Assembly: GCA_963556495.2 (NCBI GenBank)
Contig: OY747702.1
Span: forward strand, 12,832,193 to 12,896,192
Source of the DNA: Valencia hispanica
Lineage: Eukaryota > Chordata > Actinopteri > Cyprinodontiformes > Valenciidae
DNA: 64,000 nt
Direction: 5' to 3'
Part shown: piece after piece, positions 33,880 to 44,568 of the stretch
Layout of the letters: each line of letters begins with the position of its first letter
How positions within the stretch are numbered: position 1 is the stretch's first letter
Translations under genes and position numbers: made by a program
Notes under the pieces: model-generated
What the model was told of the DNA's origin: nothing
Databases searched by the model: none
What the model saw: only the letters and a program-made list of their open reading frames with translations

Positions 33880-34438
33880 TGTTGTATTCTACTTTTTTGG
33901 GGCTATTTTTATTATGCAGTACATATGTTTTAAATATATCTTTAGTAAGCGTTTAGAGGTAAACGGCCTGTTTATATTATTCAGGGTAGTAAAACATGAC
34001 TGTCTACCAGTATTTTATGGGGGTAAGGTTTTAAGTAAATAAACTCTTGGGCAAAGATATGAACTAAAAGCAGGGAGGATGGGTTATAACTCTAGTTCAT
34101 GGTACGGCTATAAAACCAGGTCAGGAGACCTGGAGAAAATGTATGACTTGTTAAGATGTAGAAGGAGGAGAGAGGAGTCATGTGATATTTTCTTTTGTTC
34201 TTCTTTAATAAAAATGGTACACCCTTGTAGAGAAGCGAGTCAGATCTTTTCTGGCTCCCATCTGCAGGTGCGTCCAGTGTGAAACAGATATCTGTTGTTG
34301 TGTGTGTGTTATTTTACTCTCTGTCTCTCAGTTCTGGGTCTTATTTTGAAACAGTTCCCGCCGGGGTTTTGGAGTTCGGCGCCCCCACCTCTCTGAGTAA
34401 AAAGTGAGTTGCCGACAATATAGGTTACGAAGCCGACA
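33880..34438 (+). repeat. 5' LTR of the endogenous retrovirus (559 bp)
   Basis: It starts TG and ends CA (AGCCGACA at 34431-34438). A TATA box TATAAAA lies at 34109-34115 and a polyadenylation signal AATAAA at 34207-34212, placing the start of R near 34140-34147. Its R-U5 part matches the extra copy at 44273-44564 with three differences, but the complete 3' LTR with about twenty. Confidence 0.9.
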
Positions 34439-34441
34439 AAA

Positions 34442-34460
34442 TGGTGGAGGATGCGGGCAT
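34442..34460 (+). promoter_or_regulatory. Primer-binding site, tRNA-Ala-like
   Basis: Three bases after the LTR end comes TGGTGGAGGATGCGGGCAT. It begins TGG, the complement of a tRNA 3' CCA. From memory it is closest to the complement of a vertebrate tRNA-Ala 3' end (about 17 of 19). The tRNA identity needs alignment to the host tRNA set. Confidence 0.6.
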
Positions 34461-36254
34461 TAATTTGGTTTTAGGTTTTCTCAGGGCTCAGAGAGATTGA
34501 GTGTGAGTAATGAGTGTGGCATAACTGATTGATACATGTGTTTGTGGCATTATAGTAATTTTGTGTTTTTTCTTTGAGTTCAACAGAGAATCGGAGAGCG
34601 ACTGGATTGATCCTTGCTAATCAACACCCGGGTGGTTTTGTATCAATCTGGAAAAGCGCTAACACCAAATTAATAGGTATTGATCGATTTGAACGTTCTC
34701 CATTTAATGTTGACGTGTTGTTCTTTCGGTTGAGGGCCGACCAAAGTGCGGACCAGAGCTTGAGAGGTGGCCGCTCGCCTCCGGTAGGACGCTGTCGGAG
34801 TTCTCCAAGGCTGGCAAACGAGAAAAGTTGACAGCAGCAGAGCCTGTGTGCTCTCTGTGTCGAGACGGATTCCCTTGGAGAGGCCGGCGTATCTTCCAAA
34901 CGCACGATTGAGCCACGTGAATTGGATTGTGTTTAATGGTCCGGCTTTAGGTGGCTCCAGTTGAGGTATTGTAAAATTGCTGTACTTTTATTTTTTTCTA
35001 GTGTGAGTGTGTGTGATTGGAGGAAGTGGAGGTTACGGAAGGGAGCTACCAGGTAGCTCTTTGCACACCGGCCTCATATAAACTTCTCATTTAGGGGAAC
35101 TAACCGACTGAATCTAAAACCATAATTCCTCTGCGAATCTTAAACGCCTAGACAATGCCCGCGCTTTTTGTATAGACAATAAGCGTAGAAGCTTGACATT
35201 GTAGAGGAATAAGGGAATATCATTTTCAGTCGGCTAAAGTACCACCATAGCTAGCTTACGGCTAACACACAGTGTGGATGAGTCTCGCCTGGAATAAAGG
35301 CGTTCAACCTTGTGCAACTACGTAAACACGTCTAAAGCATTGTCTAACACATATATAGGACTGTTATTATGGATAACTGGTAGTAAACTCTTTAGAATAT
35401 ATATAAACTAACTTTTTTATTGTAACGGAGCGGTCACGTTTGGCTTCCGGTTGAGCTAGGTTGCTCATGGTTACAGCTAATCTCTGGTAGCTTAGCTTCC
35501 GAACTGTATTTATTTGGCTCGGTTAAACAGTCATTCGAGTATTGGTGGCAAAGTGTGGTTTTGTTGGAGGCATTTTGTTCTTGTCTTTGGTTGGTTTACT
35601 TATGAGTACGGTTTGTTAAGTTTAGCATCGTAGTGAAGAATTAGCCATCTGTGTGCCGGCTTATTCATTCCGCGGTGTGAACCGGAAGTTCTATTGGGCC
35701 TGACTTGATCTGTCAGTCCGGTGGAGTTTTTTGAGCAAACTGTTGACGATTTTGTGTTGCAAAGCGAGTTTTAAATGTATTTCTTTCGGTATATGTTTTA
35801 ATGATAAATAAAAATTGCTTTATATTGGGAGAATTCTATTTCTTCGTGTGATTCGCCGAAGTGTGCGTCCCGGGTTTTGGCGCCGGCCGGACTCCATTAG
35901 GAATTATTTGATTTTTAGACGAAACGGCAATAATCTCCGTATATAAATAAATTAATGATAAGATAAACAGTGTTTTATAAACCTTTTTAGCTTTCCTTTG
36001 TTTCGGCTTTGCCTAAAACATTATTAAGGTTCATGACTAAATAATATATAAACCCCTTCACTATAAAAAGAAATAAATGAAAATTAAATAAATAAAAACT
36101 GTGCCTGCCTTTACTGTTAACTGCATTAATATTGGGATAAATTTGGGCCTACGAATTGATACTTTATCAATTAAAATAAATAATTTACAGAGTTAATACA
36201 AATAACCTACTTTGTTAAATTTTAATCCATTTTGGATTTTGTTACGAATTTTCA
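34461..36254 (+). other. Retroviral leader (5' untranslated region)
   Basis: About 1.8 kb separates the primer-binding site from the gag ATG. No domain is recognisable; the 85-codon frame at 34574-34831 and its antisense shadows are not convincing. The region is likely to hold the packaging signal and any splice donor, but neither can be placed by eye. Confidence 0.5.
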
Positions 36255-38378
36255 ATGGCAGCCGAATATAAATTACTCCCTGCTCCACAGGGACAGGAGT
36301 GGCGCACTTTAGATGCCCAATTGTTAGTATACATTTCTAAACTATATTCTGTTTTAGTTGATAAGCCCGGTAAAAAAGATAAAAACCAGTTCCAGGGCCT
36401 TATGACGGCCATGTGGGCTCGTCATGGCGCCCGAGGGGATGATAAGCGGAGTCTGTCACAGATGTGTTTTGACGAAGGAAAGCTTTTTGCAGATAAGGCT
36501 AAAACAGCGAAGAGCATCACTGGTGCTAAAATGAGACACTTAAAAGCTGAGAAAATGTGGAAAACATGGGGTTTAAAAGGACAGGGTATTGATCATTTGT
36601 GTGTTACTGCAGAAAGTAGTTTTTTGGTAGACCATACTCCTCCCCCGTACCAGCCCATGTACCCCATGTTGACGACCTCTGGTCAAACACATATTTCATG
36701 GGGGTTGGAGACAGACAATGGCCAGATTGTACTTCAAAACACGCAGGGTGACGCACAGAGTTCACCATCTCCTTGTGCGCCATCCCCGGTGGGCATTACT
36801 CCCCCCCTTCCTTCAAGCATTGCAGTGTTGCACTGGAGTGGCCTCCCACATAGGTCTGTAGCCCATGAACCATTGACTAATAAACCACAGGGTGATCTAA
36901 AGGTAAAAGATGAGGGACAAGATTATAAATTGCGTTTTGAAGTCACCGGTAAAGGGATTGTAGAACACACTGGGGAGGAATAGCGACAGCTACTAAACTT
37001 AGTTAGCAACAAAGTAGAACAGGACACTGAAAAATTGTTTTTGGCGTATAATGCTAAATTGATGGACGAGATGGAGCAGCACGAACACAGGTTAACTAAA
37101 GTTCAGCGACAGATGGATGAGGTGCTGCAGGATCAGGAAAGATTAGCATCTGTGGTAAGGGGGCAAGCTGCAGACCTTCCAGGGAGTGCCAGCCCCAGTC
37201 AACGTGATGAATGTGCAGCAGTTGTACAGGTCGAAAATATGCAGACGTTGGTGGACAAGGAGAGTGAGGGGCCATTTAAGAATACCAGATCTAAGTTACC
37301 ACTGGGGGCATGTGGGGGCCCTGATTTAATGCTTCCTTTAGTGGGAGCATCAGATGGTTCAGTAATTTACAAACCATGGAAGATGGCTGACGTATCTGCC
37401 ATCATTCTGCAACTCCCTGCTTTGACCGGTGGAGGAAACTGCTGGATAAATAAATTAAATCAGCTGACTTCAGGGCAAACCCTAGCGGTGGGAGATTGGA
37501 AAGCCATTATGGGTAGGATGTTGACATTGACAGATTATAATGAGATGATGCTCCAGTGCCAGTTAGCACGTGTACTTGATGAAGCCCCATTCACGCATCA
37601 TGCACATGATCTTGCCGAGTGGGTCAGAAGAAAATATCCTACTCCGCCCGCGTCTAAAATTTTGAAATTTCCCTGGTCGACTGATGTTACTCCCGCAGAA
37701 CATATGGCAAAATGTAAAGATAAATGGGTTGCCGTTACTGGGGAACACCCCCGAGATCCGGGGAATAATCGGATTTGGTTTAGAGAAGCAGTTTTAGCAG
37801 GCATGCCAGAGTCTGTTGCTACATTAATGAAACGGAATCCTGATTCACACATTTATGATCAGCCTACATGGGAAAGACACGTAACATATTATTTACAAGA
37901 CGTGCAAGATTCTGTGTTAAAGGACGCTGAGGAGAATAAGAAAATGGAGACTGCTTTGTTAAAGCTACAGTTAAAAGAGGCTCAGAATAAATTGACTGAC
38001 TTGTATCAGTCTAAAAAAGTGAAGCAGATGGTGGCTGAAGCAGCACCTACTGTTGGATCAGCGACAGTGCTGCCTTCTTTTCCTGTGATGTATGCTGGAG
38101 CTGCGCCGAATCCGCTATTTACTGCTCCTTATAGGATATGGCAGCCCCGTAGCAGATCACGTGGCAGGGCCAGGTTTGGGGATTTTAGAGGCATGGGGAG
38201 AGGGCAGCTAGGTGCTAACGGTTGTTGCAGGTGTGGCTCCAATGAACACTGGGTGAGGGAGTGCCCACACCCACAAGGGGGCGCTATACCTCCCGGTCAG
38301 CCACCTCTACATATGGCCCCGAATCAGCATATGGCTCCTCCCTCCTACCCAGGAGGACAGAGTGGGCCTCAGTATTGA
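36255..38378 (+). pseudogene. gag: Retroviral gag, one internal TAG
   Basis: One reading frame runs from the ATG at 36255 to a TGA at 38376-38378, interrupted by a single TAG at 36981-36983. The first 242 codons form a matrix-like domain ending with a TPPPYQPMYP late-domain motif (about residues 128-137). After the TAG come a coiled-coil-like stretch (MDEMEQHEHRLTKVQRQMDE), a capsid domain (from MADVSAIILQLPALTG to TWERHVTYYLQDV), an Arg/Gly-rich segment (RSRSRGRARFGDFRGMGRG) and a CX2CX4HX4C zinc knuckle (CCRCGSNEHWVREC). It would form the internal virion shell. Pro follows in the same frame, as in retroviruses using stop-codon readthrough. Confidence 0.9.
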
Positions 38379-38726
38379 CAATGCCCACAGAGTACCTTAG
38401 TGAGCAGGACTAAGGGGGATCCGATGCTCACAATAGACGTACATGGACATTCATTGCCATTCCTTGTGGACACTGGTGCTACTTTCAGCACGTTGGACAG
38501 AGTTTTACCAGACGTCAATTTTTCTGGGAACACAGTGTCTGTAATTGGAATCTCTGGGGCTCCAATGATTCTCCCTGTCACTCAACCATTGCCTGTTTCA
38601 GTGGGAGATCAAAGACTATCACATCCTTTTGTCATTGCTCAAACCACTCCTGTCAACTTGTTAGGCAGAGATCTGCTTATCAAACTTGGTGCTTCGATCC
38701 ATGTACCCCTGATGGACTTATGGTGA
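38379..38726 (+). pseudogene. pro: Retroviral protease
   Basis: The frame of gag continues open past the TGA at 38376. Retropepsin features are the flap-side HGHSLPFLVDTGATFSTL with the DTG active site, and the C-terminal LLGRDLLIKLGA, the conserved GRD helix. The frame ends at 38726 with a few misread residues, because coding sense passes by one base into the pol frame near 38700. This is a mutational break, since no slippery sequence is evident. Confidence 0.88.
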
Positions 38727-41700
38727 CTTTTCCGAATGGACGTACGCATTGCTGTGACACCATGAGTGGTCAATTTTTGCTGAAGGATGACACTTCACAA
38801 GTGGCTGATATTTTCTGGGCCAGATTGACTACGATGTCTGCACATGAATCTTCTGCGGCTGAATTTCTGAGATGCTGGAAGCCTTGGCTGCTTGAACTCC
38901 AGCCTTTTGTTCCACCGCCTGATCCTTTCCATGTGACCTTCCTCTATGAGAAGGGCGATCCTACTTTATATCAGGAACAATTTGAAACAGAACTTGAAGG
39001 CCAAAGTTGGTCTGTGGCTTCGGGTCCATGCTTTGTGGGGAAGGAGGGTGTTGCACTGTATGCTGATCTGACTTCAGAGCAGCATAAATGGTATATGATG
39101 GAAGCTGAAGCGCTTCCACACATATCGCTTTTGTTGCATCCGAAACATCAAGCTAAAGATTTGGGGGGAATGGTTAAAAGGGGAGTTGAATTAAAGGATT
39201 GGGTTCCTACCCAGATACCTTCAGTCTCTTTTTCTCCTTCTACTCAGATGTACAAAATAGACACGCAGCTCTCAGATACTACCATTCTGGAACATTTGCA
39301 GCTTTCTAGAAATCATAGCAGAGAAAAAACAGATCATCCTGATGCAGTGGAGGCCTTAAAGGTCGTGCCTAACTCTTTGTGGTCAGATGGTCCCACTGAT
39401 GTCGGTCTAGTGCAAACCACACCCATCACATTTGAGATGAAACATTCTGATCCAATCTGGCGTTCGCAGTATCCACATAAACCTCAGGCTGAGGAAGGTA
39501 TTGCAGACACTATTGCAGGCTTACTTGAAGTTGGAGTTTTAGAACCATCAAACTCTTCATATAACACCCCTATTCTTCCTGTGGAAAAACAAGGTACTGG
39601 TAAATACAGAATGGCACATGATTTGCGTGCTGTCAATGAGGCCCTTAGAACCCCTCCCATTTCTACACCGAATCCGTATACAGCTCTGGCATCCCTGACT
39701 CCTGATTTAAAATGGTTTACCTGCATAGATTTGGCTAATGCATTTTTCTGTTTACCGCTCCATCCTTCTGTCAGGGATATTTTTTCATTTACATTCAGGG
39801 GCAGGAAGCTACGTTATAGTAGGCTTCCGCAGGGCTTTGCTTTATCTCCAGGTATTTTTAATCAGGTGTTGAAGCAGTCATTAAGCACTGTACAGCTCCC
39901 TCCAGGCTGTGTACTGACCCAATATGTGGACGATTTACTTTTAGCATCCCCTACTGTTGAAACGTGCATAGAAGCTACTCTAGTTGTGTTGCAACATTTG
40001 GGAAAAGAGGGATTCAAAGTCTCCCGCGATAAGCTTCAGTTGGTCAGGCAGGAAGTCCAGTTCCTGGGGCAAAGGGTGACCGCTCAAGGCGCTGGACTGA
40101 CTTACACCCACAAGAATGCTATTTTGGCTCATTCTAAGCCTCTCACTGTTAAATCAATGCTGTCATTTCTGGGACTGACAAATTTTTCCAGACATTATGT
40201 GCCTAATTAGACAAACCTTACCACACCACTCAGGGCTCTTGTAAATGCTCATGGTATGAAAAAGCTGCATGCTAAATTAGAATGGGACATACCAGCTGAG
40301 GAGGCATTTATTAAGTTGAAACAGGCTCTAGCACAAGCAGCTGATTTAGCCACTCCTGACTATACATGTCCATTTTTTCTTAACACATCAGAAACAGATG
40401 GGGTGATTAATGGGATTTTGTTTCAGAAAAAAGGTGGTCAGAGACACATTCTTATGTATCTTAGCATAAAGCTGCAAGCTATTGAAATGAGACAGCCGCC
40501 TTGCACGAGACATGCAGCAGGAATTGCACATCTAGTGGAAAAAACATCACACATTCTCAGGGGTTATCCACTTAATATTTTGACATCTCATGGAGTGATG
40601 GCATTGGTTAATTCTGAGACGTTCACTCTTTCTACTTTGCGTCAGCAGCGGATTAGCAGAGTTTTGGAGGCACCAAACATTATTTTTACGCATGAAGGAA
40701 TAAACATGGCTGACCAAATCACCGCCTCTGGGGAGCAGCATGACTGTGTCAGGCTGAATTCTGTTGCTCAAAAAATACGTCCTGATTTACGGTCTGATCC
40801 CTTACCTACAGGTTTTGTGCTCTATACAGATGGTTGTTGTTTTAGAGATGGACAGGGCCAGTTGAGATCAGGTTTTGCAGTTGTTGAGCAAAATGGGGAT
40901 TCACTACAGACTGTCGTTTCAGGGAAGCTGGACGGCAAGCAGAGCGCACAGCGTGCTGAGTTAAGGGCTCTTATTGAAGCATGCAAATGGGGAAGAGATA
41001 AAGACGTCACGATTTACACTGATTCGAACTACGGGTTTTCTGTTATACATTATGAATTACCACAGTGGAAAAGAGCAGGTTTTGTTACTGCTACTGGTAA
41101 GCCTGTACACCATTATGCAGATATTATGGAGCTTTTGGATGTTGTACAGTTACCAGCTAACCTCGCTGTTCTTAAGTGTAAGGGTCACAGCAAGGCTGAC
41201 ACTGTTGACGCGTGGGGAAATAGGGCAGCAGATTTGGCGGCGAAAGGAGCAGCAGGCTACCTGTCACATGTCCACACGCAGCTGATTGTCACGTCAGCAC
41301 AGGAAATGTCAGACAGTTTTGCTGAGGAAGTAAAGTTGGCACAGCAGGCTGCTGCGTCGCAGGAGATAACTGTGTGGAAGGATAGAGGTGCGATTTTTTC
41401 TGATGGCTTTTGGCGTGGGCCTGATGGCCGTTTGGTTTTACCTGCCGCGTTAAAACCCACCCTTTTTCAGGAGGCTCATGGTGCGGCACATGTGTCATAC
41501 ACTCAGATGAAACGTAATCTTTGTTTTTGGTGGCATCCCTTCCTGCCACATTTAATTAAGCGTTTTTTGAGTGAATGTGTGGTGTGTGGTCAATTTAATC
41601 CTAAGCCTACTATCAAGCCAGAAATGGGCGCCTTCCAGGACTTGTGCAGGCCTGGCGAGGAGGTCGTTATCGATTATACAGATATGGTGACCCCTGTTAG

Positions 41701-42460
41701 AGGTTTCCGTTACCTGTTAGTGATGATTGATCCACTGACCTCGTGGGTTTCAGCTTTTCCTGCTAGACGGGAGGATGCTCAGACAGTGGTGAAATCTTTG
41801 ATTAACCACTGGATTCCGTGCCATGGCTTTCCGACTAGGATCAGGTCTGACAATGGCACACATTTTAAAAATAAACATCTCCGACAGGTTGAGGAACAGA
41901 TGGGAATAACCCACAAGTTCGGCAATGTTTACCATCCGCAATCTCAGGGCGTCATTGAGCGGTCTAATTCAACTTTAAAGTTAAAGCTGGCGAAGATTTC
42001 AGCTCAGACGGGACTTAATTGGTTAAATGCACTCCCCATTGCTTTGATGGCCATGAGATCATCTGTCTGTAGAACAAAAGGTCTCACTCCTTATGAGATG
42101 TTAACCGGCAGAATTTTTCCTGGTCCGTGGGCGGGCAGAGAACCACAGGTTTCACCGCACCCTGACCCGGTCCCTCGCAGTGATCATCAGCAGCTGAAGG
42201 GCCTCGTCTCCTCCTTCCTTCCGGCTCCCCATGACGTGCAGGGACCTGCGGTGTCTCCTTCCGAGGCTGGGCGTGTTTGGCTAAGGGTCTATAAAAGAAA
42301 GTGGCAGGAGCCAAGGTGGTCTGGCCCGTTCCAGGTTGCTACTCGTACAACCCATGCTGTCCAGCTGCGGGGAAAGGGTTCTATTTGGTTTCACTGGTCT
42401 CAGTGTGCTCCGGCCCCCGACCCCCCTCCTGTCCCTCACGCTGCAGCAGCTCTCTGCTGA
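38720..42460 (+). pseudogene. pol: Retroviral pol: 2H-like domain, RT, RNase H, integrase; one TAG
   Basis: The frame is open from 38720 to the TGA at 42458-42460 except for a TAG at 40208-40210. Residues about 60-150 carry the 2H-like motifs (separate entry). RT follows with MAHDLRAVNEALRTPP, CIDLANAFF (Asp about 337), LPQG and QYVDD (about 401-405). After the TAG, in codons counted from 40256, come connection and RNase H (LYTDG, Asp 192; Glu 235; Asp 256; NRAADLAAKG) and an HHCC zinc site (His 408 and 412, Cys 441 and 444). The integrase core has IDYTD, RSDNG and VIERS (Asp 473, Asp 532, Glu 568; DD35E), then a GPF motif. It would convert viral RNA to DNA and integrate it, but the stop and the upstream frame change preclude that. 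Confidence 0.92.
38900..39170 (+). other. 2H phosphoesterase-like domain between protease and RT
   Basis: Two H-x-T/S motifs in hydrophobic strands are visible: PFHVTFLYE with CAT at 38930-38932, and PHISLLLHP with CAT at 39119-39121. The histidines are 63 residues apart. Paired H-hydrophobic-T/S-hydrophobic motifs define the 2H phosphoesterase superfamily, which includes LigT, AKAP7 and the 2',5'-phosphodiesterases of some coronaviruses and rotaviruses. Known members space the histidines about 75-90 apart, so this would be a compact form. Between the motifs lie GPCFVGKEGVALYADL and WYMMEAEA. Class and catalytic activity are inference; a structural linker with coincidental motifs is the alternative. 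Confidence 0.5.
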
Positions 42461-43326
42461 CCTGGGAGAATCTCTTTGCAGTGGGTGGTGTCGGTTCTGA
42501 CTAGGCGGTGTCGACTGCCAAAGCCGGGAGGCGGGGCCTGACCCACCCGGAAGATTGGTTGGAGTTGCTGGAATCATCCAGTGTAATCTATATGTGCAAA
42601 AATTGGGCGAGATAAGCAATTTGGACTTGCTTTTCTCGAAGAGGGATTATACCGAAGAGAAAAGATCGCAAGAAATCAAACACATTTCACAGCCGGTTTT
42701 GACCACCTCACAATCGGTGGGGGAAGCTATTGGAGGCGGGGCCTGTCTGTGCATTTGTGTTTATTGGGGGAAATGTTCAGTTAATGAAGTAACTGTCATT
42801 TCAGTGAGGGCGATCTGCATAAAAGACAGTAACATTGGGAAAAATAAAGAGTCCACTGTACTGAATCATTTCATCACTCTGGTAGCCGCCTGCTGCCAGA
42901 GAAATAAACAAGAGCGAAGACTAGAAAACAAAATAATAAAGACTGAACACTTATTAATCATTTTTCTTGTATTTTACAGGTTGTTTAACCAATTTTTATT
43001 TACAGGTGCAGATTGTTAGACACTGCCTAAGAGGGTGTCAAAGAATTTTTAAGTAGTCGATTTGTAGGATTTTTTCTTAATATTCAGTTTTTACGGTTTT
43101 ATAAAACTTTTTAGTAATAAGCTAAAATATTTTAAGGGGTGTTTAAAGTATAATCAGGTTGACTGACTACTAATTTTTGTTTTACTTATTCTTTTTTCAT
43201 TATGATGTGGTTTTTGTAGGATGCTTTTGGGGTTGGTGACAATTGCTAGAGTTTGCTTTTTACTAAAAGAATATTGAGAATTAGGTTAAAACATAAAAAA
43301 ACAATAATAATAAATTAAAAAAAATA
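42461..43326 (+). other. Region between pol and env remnant
   Basis: The surface-protein coding region expected here is absent. A 154-codon frame (42555-43019) contains two hydrophobic stretches (GGGACLCICVYWG and LLIIFLVFYRLFNQFLF) but no motif I recognise as envelope or accessory protein. TTTTCTTGTATTTTACAG at about 42962-42979 looks like a splice acceptor. The rest is AT-rich. Confidence 0.4.
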
Positions 43327-43695
43327 TTGCTTAAAGGTAAAGAAAAAAAAACAGACACCCTTCTTTTTTGGATAAAATTAACTAGGGCAGTAGAAGGACT
43401 CAGAATACTTTCAAATAGGCTAAAAGAACAATCAGGTGTAGATACCTCAATGTGGGACGATTTGTTAAATAATATGTTTGGTAAATGGAAGACTCTGGCA
43501 ATGTCTATAATGGTTTCTTTAGCAGTATTTGTGTCAACTATGGTGTTATGTGGATGTTGCTGTATTCCTTGTATACGTTCATTGCTCACAAAGTGTATTG
43601 AAAAAGCTGTTGGTGATAATATGCAAGGTCAATATCTGTTACTCCCTCACATGGAGCCTGAAGGAGAAGTACAGAGGAGTGATCAATCTATTTGA
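43327..43695 (+). pseudogene. env: Env transmembrane remnant (C-terminal end only)
   Basis: A 122-codon frame includes a membrane-proximal stretch (WDDLLNNMFGKWKTL), one membrane-spanning segment (about residues 57-75), an adjacent cysteine cluster CGCCCIPC that could be palmitoylated, and a cytoplasmic tail with QYLLLP, a YxxL-type sorting motif. These match the end of a retroviral transmembrane subunit. Surface subunit, cleavage site and fusion peptide are not present, so no envelope could form. Confidence 0.75.
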
Positions 43696-43704
43696 AAATA
43701 GATT

Positions 43705-43714
43705 GAAAGAGGGA
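43705..43714 (+). promoter_or_regulatory. Polypurine tract
   Basis: GAAAGAGGGA lies two bases before the start of the 3' LTR (TGTTGTATTC at 43717), the expected site and composition for the plus-strand DNA primer. Confidence 0.7.
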
Positions 43715-43716
43715 TT

Positions 43717-44272
43717 TGTTGTATTCTACTTTTTTGGGGCTATTTTTTATTATGCAGTACATATGTTTTAACTATATCTTTAGTAAGCTTTAGAAGTAAA
43801 TAGGCCTGTTTATATTATTCAGGGTAGTAAAACATGACTCTTTACCAGTACTTTATGGGGGTAAGGTTTTAAGTAAATAAACTCTTGGGCAAAGATATGA
43901 TCTGAAAGCAGGGAGGATCGGTTATAACTCTAGTTCATGGTACGGCTATAAAACCAGGTCAGGAGACCTGGAGAAAATGTATGACCTGTCAAGATGTAGA
44001 AGGAGGAGAGAGGAGTCATGTGATATGTTCTTTGTTCTTCTGTAATAAAAATGGTACACCCTTGTAGAGAAGCGAGTCAGATCTTTTCTGGCTCCCATCT
44101 GCAGGTGCGTCCTTTGTGAAACAGATATCTGTTTGTGTGTGTTGTTTTACTCTCTGTCTCTCAGTTCTGGGTCTTATTTTGAAACAGTTCCCGCCGGGGT
44201 TTGGAAGTTCGGCGCCCCCACCTCTCTGAGTAGAAAGTGAGTTGCAGAGCATATTATGGTAGGAAGCCGACA
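43717..44272 (+). repeat. Complete 3' LTR, diverged from the 5' LTR
   Basis: It starts TGTTGTATTC and ends GAAGCCGACA, about 556 bp. TATAAAA is at 43947-43953 and AATAAA at 44044-44049. Against the 5' LTR it has roughly twenty differences in R-U5 alone and more in U3, including GTTACG versus GGTAGG near the end. It is followed without a gap by a partial LTR copy. Confidence 0.9.
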
Positions 44273-44564
44273 CTTGTTAAGATGTAGGAGGAGGAGAGAG
44301 GAGTCATGTGATATTTTCTTTTGTTCTTCTTTAATAAAAATGGTACACCCTTGTAGAGAAGCGAGTCAGATCTTTTCTGGCTCCCATCTGCAGGTGCGTC
44401 CAGTGTGAAACAGATATCTGTTGTTGTGTGTGTGTTATTTTACTCTCTGTCTCTAAGTTCTGGGTCTTATTTTGAAACAGTTCCCGCCGGGGTTTTGGAG
44501 TTCGGCGCCCCCACCTCTCTGAGTAAAAAGTGAGTTGCCGACAATATAGGTTACGAAGCCAACA
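44273..44564 (+). repeat. Extra partial LTR (about R-U5) forming the proviral edge
   Basis: The copy begins CTTGTTAAGATGTAGG, equivalent to 34147 in the 5' LTR and about 30 bases past the TATA box, so close to the predicted start of R. It ends GAAGCCAACA next to the AGTG target duplication. It differs from the 5' LTR at only three positions but from the adjoining full 3' LTR at about twenty. Confidence 0.85.
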
Positions 44565-44568
44565 AGTG

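Larger units (their letters stand above)
33880..44564 (+). mobile_element. Endogenous retrovirus, class I (gamma/epsilon-like), broken
   Basis: The provirus begins with TGTTGTATTC at 33880 and ends ...CCAACA at 44564, flanked on both sides by AGTG (33876-33879 and 44565-44568), a 4-bp target duplication. Order: 5' LTR, primer-binding site, 1.8-kb leader, gag, pro, pol, a remnant of env, polypurine tract, 3' LTR, then an extra partial LTR. Breaks are single TAG codons in gag (36981) and pol (40208), a one-base frame change between pro and pol near 38700, and loss of nearly all env. Class is inferred from gag and pro sharing a frame, the YVDD and DD35E patterns, a GPF motif after integrase and the 4-bp duplication. 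Confidence 0.9.

Noticed and set aside
34574..34905. 85- to 94-codon frames in the retroviral leader on both strands
   Set aside because: No similarity to accessory proteins and opposite frames are equally open; left as leader sequence.
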